Positions 8,975 through 17,245 of a DNA stretch of 64,000 nucleotides are shown here, piece by piece. This DNA is from Pseudomonadota bacterium (lineage in GTDB: Bacteria; Pseudomonadota; Gammaproteobacteria; Burkholderiales; Rhodocyclaceae): assembly GCA_018262095.1 (NCBI GenBank), contig JAGTRW010000002.1, forward strand, positions 124,001-188,000. Reading direction: 5' to 3'. The position numbers and the translations under genes were made by a program. The stretch's first letter is position 1; each line of letters opens with the position of its first letter. Under the pieces are notes generated by a model. The model searched no databases, was not told the DNA's origin, and saw nothing but the letters and a program-made list of their open reading frames with translations.

Positions 8975-9928
8975 ATGAGGATAGCACTTGTGACCGGCGT
9001 CTCTGGACAAGATGGTTCTTATGCGGCAGAGCTTCTTCTCGGGCAAGGCTATCGCGTGATAGGTACCGTGAGGAGTATTGATCGCGTTCGTGCTTCCCCG
9101 ACACCGCTACTTGAACAGATTGAGTTGCTCCAATGGAACCTATTGGACCAAAGAGAACTGGTACGAATTCTGTCATTTTACCGACCGGCAGAGATCTATA
9201 ATTTTGCGGCATATTCGTCGGGGGAGGGAATGTACGACCACCCTCTGGAGATCGCCGAAATCAACGGGTTATCTGTCGCGAGGATATTGGAGGCCATACG
9301 CGAAGTGGATTGCGGGATACGTTTCTGCCAGGCTTCCAGCGCTGAAATGTTTGGTGCAGCCAGCGATAGCCCGCAATCCGAGAGTACACGTTTCGCCCCA
9401 CGAAGCCCTTACGGCGCAGCCAAGGTGTATGCACATTCGATGATCGATATCTATCGACAGCGCTATGGCGTATTCGCTTGCTCCGCAATTTTGTTCAATC
9501 ACGAAAGTCCGCGACGTGGCCTCGGTTTTGTGACGCGTAAAATCACTCATACAGCTGCCAAAATCAAGCTTGGTTTGGCTGAGGACCTAGCACTCGGTAA
9601 TCTCGAAGCCCGTCGCGACTGGGGTTTCGCGGGCGACGTTGTACGCGCCATGTGGATGATGTTGCAAGAACCGCAGGCCGGTGATTGTGTGGTGGCTACT
9701 GGACAGACCCATTCGGTGCGTGAGTTTTGTGAGGCCGCCTTTCGTCATCTGGGGCTTGATTACCGCGACTATGTGCGCGAAGATCCTAGCTTTTATCGAC
9801 CGCTGGAGCCCATCCAGCTAGTTGGCGATACGCGGAAGCTCCGGTCAATCGGCTGGTCGCCACAAATTGACTTTTTTCAACTGGTAAAGATGATGGTCGA
9901 CGAAGATATGGGCCATCTGAGCACCTGA
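8975..9928 (+). CDS. GDP-mannose 4,6-dehydratase-like short-chain dehydrogenase (SDR)
   Basis: The 317-residue product (ATG at 8975; a TTG codon precedes it) starts MRIALVTGVSGQDGSYAAEL, the NAD(P)-binding TGxxGQDGSY block typical of GDP-mannose dehydratases. It continues with EIYNFAAYSS, FCQASSAEMFG (catalytic Ser region), SPYGAAKVYAH (YxxxK) and FNHESPRRGLGFVTRKIT, again GMD-like. It is shorter and divergent compared with the full gmd at 28016-29101 in the same window. With the sugar C-methyltransferase 71 bases downstream it probably forms a two-gene unit making a modified NDP-hexose, possibly from a GDP-sugar. The exact reaction (4,6-dehydration, epimerisation or reduction) is not certain. 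Confidence 0.8.
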   Translation: MRIALVTGVSGQDGSYAAELLLGQGYRVIGTVRSIDRVRASPTPLLEQIELLQWNLLDQRELVRILSFYRPAEIYNFAAYSSGEGMYDHPLEIAEINGLSVARILEAIREVDCGIRFCQASSAEMFGAASDSPQSESTRFAPRSPYGAAKVYAHSMIDIYRQRYGVFACSAILFNHESPRRGLGFVTRKITHTAAKIKLGLAEDLALGNLEARRDWGFAGDVVRAMWMMLQEPQAGDCVVATGQTHSVREFCEAAFRHLGLDYRDYVREDPSFYRPLEPIQLVGDTRKLRSIGWSPQIDFFQLVKMMVDEDMGHLST

Positions 9929-9956
9929 GCACCTGAGCACCTGAGCACCTGAGCAA
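9917..9956 (+). repeat. 8-bp tandem repeat across the SDR stop codon
   Basis: CTGAGCAC occurs four times in direct succession from 9917, followed by a fifth copy with the last base changed (CTGAGCAA). The SDR stop TGA (9926-9928) is inside the second unit. All reading frames meet TGA within the array, so copy-number change would alter only the last residues. Confidence 0.9.
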
Positions 9957-9999
9957 CCCAGCCTAGCGACCTAATATATCAACCGGACAGGTAAATACG

Positions 10000-11241
10000 A
10001 TGTCATTTAAAAAAAACGGAGCTTGTCGGATTTGCGGCAACCATAACTTGGTACAAATACTTGATCTGGGCGAACAAATGCTCACAGGTGTCTTTCCCTC
10101 GTCAAAGGATGCTGCAGCAGCGGTGACGACAGGCCCTTTGCACTTGGTTAAATGCATGGGGGATAATGCTTGCGGCTTGGTTCAACTTGAGCATTCGTAT
10201 GATCTATCAGAGATGTATGGCACTAACTATGGCTATCGCTCGGGCTTGAACAAGAGCATGGTTACCCATCTGCACAATAAGATCAAGCGTATTCTCGGCA
10301 TGGTGAATTTGCGTGATGGCGATCTGATTGTGGATATCGGCAGCAATGACAGCACAGCTTTGCAAGCCTACCCAGCGAACGGGCCAGTGCTTGTTGGCAT
10401 TGACCCGACCGGCGTAAAGTTCCACAGCTACTACCCGGCACACATTGAGTTGATTCCCGATTTTTTTACTTCAGCACTGTTGAATGAACGATTTCCTGGC
10501 AAGAAGGCCAAGATCGTAACTTCATTCTCGATGTTCTATGACTTGGAGGACCCAACGGCCTTTATGCGAGAAGTAGCTAACGTGCTCGCGGACGACGGCA
10601 TCTGGGTTTTTGAGCAAAGTTACATGCCTACGATGCTGGAAACCAACTCCTATGACACGGTATGCCATGAACATCTTGAATTCTATGCGCTCAAACAGAT
10701 TAAGTGGATGACTGACCGTTCCGGCCTACGCATCCTGGATGTCGAATTCAATGAAGTAAATGGCGGCAGCTTCTCGATTTCCGTATGCAAAGCAAATGGA
10801 AACAATGAGACGCTACCATCTATTCAGGCCATACTGGACAGGGAAGTCGCAATGGGACTCGATTCGCTCGAACCTTTCCAAGCTTTTGCCGAGCGTGCAG
10901 AGGTGTCACGGAAACACTTGCTCGATTTCGTGGCTACGGTCAAATCAGAAGGAAAAACCCTTGCAGCGTTGGGTGCATCGACCAAGGGCAATGTGCTGCT
11001 TCAGTATTGCGGCTTCACTGATCGTGACATCGACTGCGTAGGTGAAGTCAACTCAGAAAAGTTTGGCTGCTTCACACCAGGCACTTTCCTGCCAATAGTT
11101 CCCGAAGACAATTTACTGGCGAAGAAGCCCGACTACCTAATTGTATTGCCTTGGCACTTTAGGGGATTCTTTGTCAACAACCCAAAGTTCACTGGGATCA
11201 AGTTGGTTTTTCCGCTGCCCCAAGTAGAGGTGATCGGCTGA
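10000..11241 (+). CDS. NDP-sugar C-methyltransferase family (three-domain, zinc-binding N-terminus)
   Basis: A 413-residue protein in three parts. An N-terminal zinc-ribbon has CRICGN (residues 9-14) with a further Cys pair near residues 52-59. A central Rossmann SAM-binding domain carries LIVDIGSNDSTAL. The C-terminal domain contains LAALGASTKGNVLLQYCG. This is the layout of sugar C-methyltransferases such as TylC3/NovU relatives (Methyltransf_13/Methyltransf_14 families), which methylate NDP-4-keto-deoxy-hexoses. The upstream SDR could provide the keto-sugar. Genes of this type are common in O-antigen loci making branched sugars. The downstream neighbour converges from the other strand, leaving 32 bases. 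Confidence 0.85.
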   Translation: MSFKKNGACRICGNHNLVQILDLGEQMLTGVFPSSKDAAAAVTTGPLHLVKCMGDNACGLVQLEHSYDLSEMYGTNYGYRSGLNKSMVTHLHNKIKRILGMVNLRDGDLIVDIGSNDSTALQAYPANGPVLVGIDPTGVKFHSYYPAHIELIPDFFTSALLNERFPGKKAKIVTSFSMFYDLEDPTAFMREVANVLADDGIWVFEQSYMPTMLETNSYDTVCHEHLEFYALKQIKWMTDRSGLRILDVEFNEVNGGSFSISVCKANGNNETLPSIQAILDREVAMGLDSLEPFQAFAERAEVSRKHLLDFVATVKSEGKTLAALGASTKGNVLLQYCGFTDRDIDCVGEVNSEKFGCFTPGTFLPIVPEDNLLAKKPDYLIVLPWHFRGFFVNNPKFTGIKLVFPLPQVEVIG

Positions 11242-11273
11242 GAAACAACGTGAAGACGCTCTCGATCGCGGTT

Positions 11274-12884
11274 TTAAGGTTGAGCAAGTCGCTCTAAATC
11301 GACCGCGGACGCACAACAAAACCCATCGCGCTGTTTGCTGATATTTTTCAGATCGTCTGACATTCCTATGCATCGCGTAACCAGCCCACCAGCATTTCGC
11401 TTGGTCAAGGTCTCCGCATAATTGGTGCCGGTAGCCCACCACCCTGCCACATACGTCAGAAACATCGGACGACGATGCTGCCAAAATGCATGATACGTGA
11501 ATTCGTCGACAACCAAATTTTCTACCCCATCTGAAATACCACATTGATCCAACGCGAAGCCACGTAGCCCTGCGATATCTGCAGGGCCTTGCGTGCGCTC
11601 GCTTCGCCACTCCTTGGCTGTGTCCCAGAACAAATCGCAGCGAACATAGGCGGACAGGCTCCCAGAAATTAGCATAAGCGGTAGTAGCACATGGCAAAGC
11701 AAGCGGCCAGATGCATTTTCCCGCGAGGGAAAAGTGAATATGCAGACAAGCAATATGACGGGGAAGACGATCCCTGCCTCATAGAAATTCTTGTTGGACT
11801 GAAGAAAGACTTGCACAACAAGCGATAGAGCCAGCACGACAGCCATCAGCGCCCAACCTGCCTGCCGTTTCCACAACTGCGATCCCAGATTGAGCGCAAC
11901 GACAATCGCTGCGACAACCACCGGCAACCAAGTCAGGGCGTTAATCAACACACCGATTAGGAAACTGGACGAGACCTCTAGTGTCGACGGCAGCCAAAGG
12001 CTTTGATATTCATCCTTGAACTGAATGCCTTTAACATAATCCCCAAAGGCAGCCAGATTGACTTTCCCTGCTTCAAAAAATCCCGCGGGGTCTTGCCACA
12101 GTTGCTGTGGCTGAAGACTCAATGACTGGAGAACCTTTGTCAGCCATGGCGACTCTGCACACGCCGTACGCAATTGCCAAACATGGGTGGTGTCCAGTGC
12201 CGACCACGCCATCACGCAAAGCAGGCCCAAGCCCAGCGGCAAGGACTTCACAGGGCGCCACCAGGCTACCAGCAAGACTGGGAAAAAAAACAATCCCTTG
12301 GGATGGGTCGCCGCAATCAAGCATGCAAGCACCGCGAAAAATGCCGTCAGAAGAAACTTCCCTGAAAGTCCACGGACTCGATGCTTGTCGAACCATAGCA
12401 TCACCGCGAAACCAAGCGTCAACCAGATCAGTAGCGATTGCTCAGGGCGATTGAACACCATCAGGAAGGGCAAAACACCGATTGAAAAAAATGAGGTGAC
12501 AAACAACCCGGAGATGATAATGGATAAGCGCGACACAATATGCAGAATTGCGGACCAGCAGGCTAGCAGTACCAGGAAAAAGATCCAGCTAAGATTTCTC
12601 AGTAGCCAGGGATTGCTGGCGTCCTCATATATCAATGTGTCAATCAGCCTCGCCGGATACCAGGTAAGCGGAATATCAATCCACTGCCCCGTAGCGCACT
12701 GGGGGAAAAAATATAGCAGTTTGCCATCGTCGGCAAACATTCGTGAGCCAATCAATTTCCAGGACGGCTCATCACCGTACAATGGGACAAATAAACCCAT
12801 CCACATCGTCACCAGAAAGCCAATCAGGAACAAAAGCGCCAAGACAATAGCCATTGGGCGATCGGGTATAAACTGCCTTCTCAT
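11274..12884 (-). CDS. polytopic membrane glycosyltransferase-like protein (GT-C/PMT-like)
   Basis: The start at 12884 forms an ATGA overlap with the stop of the upstream gene; a start four codons earlier (12896) is less likely. The 536-residue product has about ten membrane helices and a soluble C-terminal tail of about 120 residues. Its first external loop reads LFVPLYGDEPSWKLIGSRMF, where an acidic pair (D-E) follows the first helix as in GT-C enzymes of the GT39/ArnT/PMT group. Such enzymes use polyprenyl-phosphate sugars on the periplasmic side. That fits the DPM1-like synthase at the head of this four-gene unit. Overall similarity is inferred from topology, so the assignment is moderate. 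Confidence 0.6.
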   Translation of the reverse strand: MRRQFIPDRPMAIVLALLFLIGFLVTMWMGLFVPLYGDEPSWKLIGSRMFADDGKLLYFFPQCATGQWIDIPLTWYPARLIDTLIYEDASNPWLLRNLSWIFFLVLLACWSAILHIVSRLSIIISGLFVTSFFSIGVLPFLMVFNRPEQSLLIWLTLGFAVMLWFDKHRVRGLSGKFLLTAFFAVLACLIAATHPKGLFFFPVLLVAWWRPVKSLPLGLGLLCVMAWSALDTTHVWQLRTACAESPWLTKVLQSLSLQPQQLWQDPAGFFEAGKVNLAAFGDYVKGIQFKDEYQSLWLPSTLEVSSSFLIGVLINALTWLPVVVAAIVVALNLGSQLWKRQAGWALMAVVLALSLVVQVFLQSNKNFYEAGIVFPVILLVCIFTFPSRENASGRLLCHVLLPLMLISGSLSAYVRCDLFWDTAKEWRSERTQGPADIAGLRGFALDQCGISDGVENLVVDEFTYHAFWQHRRPMFLTYVAGWWATGTNYAETLTKRNAGGLVTRCIGMSDDLKNISKQRDGFCCASAVDLERLAQP

Positions 12885-13834
12885 AATGGGAGACACAGTC
12901 GTTTGCGGGAAACAAACACCAACACTCCAGTCAAGAGCATCTGTGGCACAGTAATCGCCAAATGGAACATGACAGCCGCGGCAAGAGCCATTTCGGTATC
13001 GACATGCAGAACTTGGGTCAGATAGGCTACCAACCCCGCCTCAAACAGGCCAATTCCGGCCGGCGCGGATGGAGTGGCTATCGCCAACGAGATGATGAGA
13101 AGAAGCGCAATGGCGTCAGAAAAATCTATGCGAATCCCCGTAATCAAGGTGTTGAAAGCGGCGTATATCAGCAACACATTCATAACCCAGATGGCGAGGG
13201 AAACAAAAAACACTCGCGCTAAGGGGTAACCGCCGGAGTGTCTATGCAAAGAAATAGCTATCCGCCGCAAGCGGCTTTTCTTGGGAATCATGCGAATAAT
13301 CACCACCACTTTATAGCGTAGAACGAAGATTGCGGCCGCTGTAGCAGCAAGAAACAACGCAAGAGACGGTAACAACCCACCGGGAAGGAATTTTCCGGCG
13401 GCGAGCACGACCAGAACACCTCCGAGCAACAATAATTTGAGCAGATCAAACAACTTCTCCGCTACCGATGCCGCTACGATCTCCGTCACAGGCAGAGTGT
13501 AGAGTTTGTGACAAAGACAAATTTTCATGATTTCGCCGAGCCGCAGAGGAATTAGCGTATTCAGCGAGTAGCCGATATTGATGACGGCGAAAGACTCAAG
13601 GAAGCCTCTTCGCAGCAGCATTTTCATGCGTATTCCGTACAGCGCAAGAGCCGATAGATTGACCGCTACTGACAACAGCACAGCGTAAGCCGGGATCTGC
13701 CACAGCGAATGTTGCAATCGGCTCATATCGATATTGTCAGTGACCCATCGGTAAAAAACGTAGAGCAGTGCCACGTTTGCAAGGCCGAACACGAGCTTCG
13801 AGCGTATAGCTTTCTGGCGGTGGCTGACCGGCAC
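12881..13834 (-). CDS. flippase-like integral membrane protein (lysylphosphatidylglycerol synthase TM region / UPF0104 family)
   Basis: A 317-residue protein with about eight hydrophobic segments. The pattern 'ALYGIRMKMLLRRGFLESFAVINIGYSLNTLIPLRLGEIMKICLC' (residues about 65-110), with N-x-L-I-P-x-R-x-G-E, is the signature of the LPG-synthase TM / UPF0104 family, as is the later TPSAPAGIGLFEAG block. Members next to DPM1-type glycosyltransferases are thought to move or help move lipid-linked sugars across the membrane, although few have been characterised. It starts two bases after the stop of the methyltransferase gene and overlaps the GT-C-like gene by ATGA, so translation is likely coupled. 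Confidence 0.78.
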   Translation of the reverse strand: MPVSHRQKAIRSKLVFGLANVALLYVFYRWVTDNIDMSRLQHSLWQIPAYAVLLSVAVNLSALALYGIRMKMLLRRGFLESFAVINIGYSLNTLIPLRLGEIMKICLCHKLYTLPVTEIVAASVAEKLFDLLKLLLLGGVLVVLAAGKFLPGGLLPSLALFLAATAAAIFVLRYKVVVIIRMIPKKSRLRRIAISLHRHSGGYPLARVFFVSLAIWVMNVLLIYAAFNTLITGIRIDFSDAIALLLIISLAIATPSAPAGIGLFEAGLVAYLTQVLHVDTEMALAAAVMFHLAITVPQMLLTGVLVFVSRKRLCLPL

Positions 13835-13836
13835 GA

Positions 13837-14742
13837 TTACATTTTTCCCGCCGGTGCGACTTTTTCGAAAATTCCAAACATCTCACCAGGGAGTTTCAGA
13901 GTAATCCGTACGTCACCCAGCAGGCTGTTGTCCAGCAGCAGGGAAGCAAGAGTACCGATGGCCTTATACCGGCTAAGCGATTTTGCTATCGAGCGAAGGC
14001 TCATCACATAGGGATAACGGCTCATCTCTTTCTTAACGAAACCGTTTTCTTGCATCAACTTCTCCAACGAATGCATGGTAAACATTTGAATATGTTGTCC
14101 TTGAACATACCACCAGCGCTTGCCCAAGAATCGCGCAACCCATGAGTCGAGGTCACCAGTCCAAAGACACAGGAGGCCGCCATATTTCAGCAGGCGATTA
14201 ATGCCGGCGATTTCAACCTGGGGCGTCTCGAAATGCTCGATCACGCCCCATAGTGTGACTACGTCATAACGCTCATTTTCCGGCATATCCGACAAGCGTT
14301 GCCGGTAAATGTGGGCCCCTGTTCTGGAGGCAACATCCGCAGCCCACTTCGAAAGCTCAAGCCCCTCCGCGTCATAGCTCTCCCGTGCGACATCGAGGAA
14401 ATCGCCTGTAGCACAGCCAACATCAAGCAACGCACCTCCGGGCTTGAAACGCCGGATAACGGACAATACTTTTACTGCCGTCATCCGCCTTTGCTCGCGG
14501 TTACGCATGTATTCTTTATCTTCGACGTCAACGTAATTTGCGTAAAGGTCGGCCGGCAAAGGGGAGGAATAACCATGACCACAATGTTCGCAACGGACCG
14601 TTCGAAACGATTGCCGGTGAGACGGGCTAAAATCGTAGTCAAAATCTGGTAGGCGATCACCAAGCGTATCGGGATATAACTCGTGACAATCTGCCGATCC
14701 GCAAATCGGGCAGGGTATATGGTGCTTACATAGTGTGCTCAT
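13837..14742 (-). CDS. SAM-dependent methyltransferase with N-terminal zinc-ribbon-like segment
   Basis: A 301-residue protein. The N-terminus has HIPCPICGSADCHELYPD and a second Cys pair at VRCEHCGHGY, forming a zinc-ribbon-like module. The methyltransferase core follows with ALLDVGCATGDFLDVAR (motif I), VVTLWGVIEHFETPQ (motif II region) and RLLKYGGLLCLW. This layout is common for sugar or lipid methyltransferases in O-antigen loci. Its start overlaps the stop of the GT2-methyltransferase fusion by four bases (ATGA), so the two are co-translated. The substrate is unknown; a polyprenyl-phosphate sugar is an inference from context. Confidence 0.8.
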   Translation of the reverse strand: MSTLCKHHIPCPICGSADCHELYPDTLGDRLPDFDYDFSPSHRQSFRTVRCEHCGHGYSSPLPADLYANYVDVEDKEYMRNREQRRMTAVKVLSVIRRFKPGGALLDVGCATGDFLDVARESYDAEGLELSKWAADVASRTGAHIYRQRLSDMPENERYDVVTLWGVIEHFETPQVEIAGINRLLKYGGLLCLWTGDLDSWVARFLGKRWWYVQGQHIQMFTMHSLEKLMQENGFVKKEMSRYPYVMSLRSIAKSLSRYKAIGTLASLLLDNSLLGDVRITLKLPGEMFGIFEKVAPAGKM

Positions 14743-16208
14743 GCAACAACCTCTGGATTGATTCTTGAAAATTCCATTTTCTCTCCCACAATGATTGCGT
14801 GGGTGAATAGATCTCCGATGCCGAAGCTGTAGTCTTTCATGGAAAATCCACTATTATTCAAAATAGCTTCAGCCTGCTTTCTTGAAGCGATATGCGTAAT
14901 CTCTGCCGGGTGAAGTTGCACGTTCTTTTTAAACACCTTGTTCAGAATAAAATGAACGATTTTCAGGAACATTACGCTTAAGCCGTATTTTGGTGGCCAA
15001 AACAACACGATTCGCCCTCGCGGCATCAAAACTCGGTGGAATTCATTCAAGATGAGCACAATTTCGCTCCCCGAGAAATGTTCCATTACTCCGAGGTTGT
15101 AAATTCCATTTACACTTGCATCGTCTAGCGGGATGTCGAAAATCGAACCGTGAATCAATTTCCGCACATTACGATTCGACTTCTTGTACATGCCCAAGGC
15201 AACTGTTGAAATATCGAGCGCCATAATTGACATCTTCTGCGCAATGTCGCGATCGACCTGTCCGCTGCCACAGCCAGCATGCACTAGGATGCTCTCCGCA
15301 CTAAAATTGGCGAATATAAATTTATCGAGGGAAGGGCGGATAATGAACCTGCGATAGAAAGCGGCAATCAAGTCATATAGCAAGTGAGCCTGCTTGCTAT
15401 CGTTGCGCGACCAGTAGTCATTCCACCCCTGAGGATCGATCAGCCCAGCCGACTTGGTGTCATCAGGCTGGTAAGGCTCAACAATATCAAAGCGCTCGGG
15501 GTTGATCAGTTTACCGAGATAAAGATGCGCCAAGTGCGACAGACTATTGAAAGCATCGCTAATCCTCATCTTTGAGTGGCCATAAGTGCGTGCAGGCAAC
15601 TCGGTAGGCACCTCGGCAATCCGGTAATGGTTCAAATGTAGGATGAACAGGCTCTCAAAGAAATAAGAATACCCCCGCGACTGCACAGCATTGAGAAAAT
15701 AGCGCGAGACGCGGTCCAATCGATAAAGCCGGTAACCTCCTGTCGCATCATACGGCACACCGAGAAAAAATCCGGTAGCCCAATGACCAAAGTGGGTGAG
15801 AAATTTTCGCCTAGCGTTCCAAGTGCTCAAACTGCCTTCCTGAAGATAGCGGGAACCGACTACGACATCGGCATTCTCGCCAAGCTTGATGAATTGATGA
15901 ATGTATTCAGGCGAGTGGGTAAAATCGCAATCCATGGTCACCAGCTGCGTATAGCCCTGTTCATAAGCCCAGGCAATGCCATGCATGTGGGCGCTGCCAA
16001 TTCCCAATTTTCCTGGGCGATGATGAACAATCACATTTTTATTAATTTCGGCGATGCTGTCCAGAATTGCGCCGGTGCCATCCGGAGAATTATCATCCAC
16101 GAACAGGATGTCGGCATGAAGGCCTAGGGCTAGTAACTTCTCAAGTATTGCAACGACATTTTCACGCTCGTTATAAGTCGGAATAAAGATGAGAGTTTCT
16201 TTTTTCAT
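14739..16208 (-). CDS. polyprenol-phosphate mannose/glucose synthase-like GT2 fused to a methyltransferase
   Basis: The 489-residue protein has two domains. Residues 1 to about 245 match DPM1-type enzymes: IFIPTYNERENV, FVDDNSPDGTG (37-46) and the MDCDFTHSP metal site (92-100). These enzymes transfer mannose or glucose from an NDP-sugar to a polyprenyl phosphate. The usual C-terminal membrane helices are absent. From about residue 260 a class I methyltransferase follows (WNDYWSRND, then the SAM motif HAGCGSGQ at 310-317 and YNLGVMEHFSGSEI). The gene heads a four-gene minus-strand unit joined by ATGA overlaps. I infer that the fusion makes and modifies a lipid-linked sugar or its context glycan; the methyl acceptor is unknown. 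Confidence 0.82.
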   Translation of the reverse strand: MKKETLIFIPTYNERENVVAILEKLLALGLHADILFVDDNSPDGTGAILDSIAEINKNVIVHHRPGKLGIGSAHMHGIAWAYEQGYTQLVTMDCDFTHSPEYIHQFIKLGENADVVVGSRYLQEGSLSTWNARRKFLTHFGHWATGFFLGVPYDATGGYRLYRLDRVSRYFLNAVQSRGYSYFFESLFILHLNHYRIAEVPTELPARTYGHSKMRISDAFNSLSHLAHLYLGKLINPERFDIVEPYQPDDTKSAGLIDPQGWNDYWSRNDSKQAHLLYDLIAAFYRRFIIRPSLDKFIFANFSAESILVHAGCGSGQVDRDIAQKMSIMALDISTVALGMYKKSNRNVRKLIHGSIFDIPLDDASVNGIYNLGVMEHFSGSEIVLILNEFHRVLMPRGRIVLFWPPKYGLSVMFLKIVHFILNKVFKKNVQLHPAEITHIASRKQAEAILNNSGFSMKDYSFGIGDLFTHAIIVGEKMEFSRINPEVVA

Positions 16209-16647
16209 AAATATAGTTTCGCCCTACGAATGTTAATCCACTGCTAAGCATTTCTGCACGCTAGCACTTATTATTTAAAGCAAGCCAGGTTACAATCTGC
16301 TTTATTTTAAACCCTCTACCATTACATTATTACCAACTAAATTTCTGAACGTTTTAAATTAATTCAAGCAACAAAAATCGCCACTTTGCGATAACTTTAT
16401 TAACCAACTCCTGTTTTTCTGTAACGGAATACTTGCCTCATATTTCTAATTTTACAGCACCTAAAGTCACACAAAAATTCGCATACAAGCAATAGGGGAA
16501 AACTCATAACACGGCTGTATTTCTCACAGAGAAATACAGGCTAAGCGCTCATCGCACAACCTGCTGAAGCATAACTGCCACGATAACAGACGCTAACAAA
16601 GTCATCTTTTGACAATCTCTCTGACCGTACGATCCGGTGCTCTGCAA
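16209..16647. other. AT-rich intergenic region upstream of the four-gene cassette
   Basis: About 440 bases with no supportable gene. The promoter of the minus-strand cassette starting at 16208 should lie here; several A+T-rich hexamers exist but none stands out. The region contains the perfect hairpin listed at 16515-16539. It separates the cassette from the GDP-mannose mannosyl hydrolase gene on the same strand. Confidence 0.6.
16515..16539 (-). terminator. 11-bp perfect hairpin downstream of the gmm gene
   Basis: CTGTATTTCTC (16515-16525) and GAGAAATACAG (16529-16539) are exact reverse complements around a three-base loop. The hairpin lies about 110 bases downstream of the mannosyl hydrolase stop. 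No long U-run follows on the minus strand, so it may be a weak terminator or an RNA-stabilising hairpin. It could also be a protein-binding palindrome. Confidence 0.4.
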
Positions 16648-17124
16648 TCAGCTAACCGCGTTGTTAGCTCCGGGACCTTCTGAAAAGTAAAGCTTGGTAT
16701 TCGGGTGAACTTCATCGCTCACTAGCAGCGCATCGATCGTCCACCACTTAAGCTCTGCATGCTGGGAGTCTCGCACAAAAGAAACAGCGCCGAAGATATC
16801 AAGCTGATAACCGAGTACGACGTACTGGGTGCCAAAACCTGGAATTGCAAACACATTGTCTTCATAGAAATGATCAAAGACACCTAATAGCTTGCTATTC
16901 AGGACGTCAACGCCTAGCTCGCTGTTGGCTATACGCTCTAGCGCATCACAAATGCGTTCGTTTTTCCGGATCCTTCCGCCCGGCACAAACCAATACCCCT
17001 TTGCTGGGCGGTTATTGCGCTTACCAAGCAAGATCTCGCCATCATCGTTTCGGACAACTAGATCAATAGAGACCAACGGAGTCGAGGCAATAATTTGAGC
17101 AAATGCCGATTCATCCAACAACAT
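16648..17124 (-). CDS. gmm: GDP-mannose mannosyl hydrolase (Nudix family)
   Basis: The 158-residue product opens with PLVSIDLVVRNDDGEILLGKR and continues NRPAKGYWFVPGGRIRKNER, the diagnostic block of GDP-mannose mannosyl hydrolases. The Nudix-like segment GGRIRKNERICDALERIANSELGV lacks part of the consensus catalytic Glu pattern, as is normal for this subfamily, which hydrolyses GDP-mannose (or GDP-glucose) to GDP and sugar. In E. coli the gene sits in the colanic-acid locus between fcl and manC. Here it is about 10 kb from gmd-fcl but in the same GDP-sugar locus. It probably tunes GDP-mannose/GDP-fucose supply. Confidence 0.9.
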   Translation of the reverse strand: MLLDESAFAQIIASTPLVSIDLVVRNDDGEILLGKRNNRPAKGYWFVPGGRIRKNERICDALERIANSELGVDVLNSKLLGVFDHFYEDNVFAIPGFGTQYVVLGYQLDIFGAVSFVRDSQHAELKWWTIDALLVSDEVHPNTKLYFSEGPGANNAVS

Positions 17125-17245
17125 AATTTTTCATTCAAAAGTGATGCCGCAAATTATGATAAACCCAGTAACAATGCTACCATGAATGACCTTCTCTTAG
17201 GTCAGCAGGCGTTGTTACGCTGATCGCACCAGGGCTTTCTAGCTG

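Noticed and set aside
9917-9956. Phase-variable switch of the SDR gene through the octamer repeat
   Set aside because: All frames terminate within the repeat, so slippage cannot remove or extend the protein in a meaningful way.
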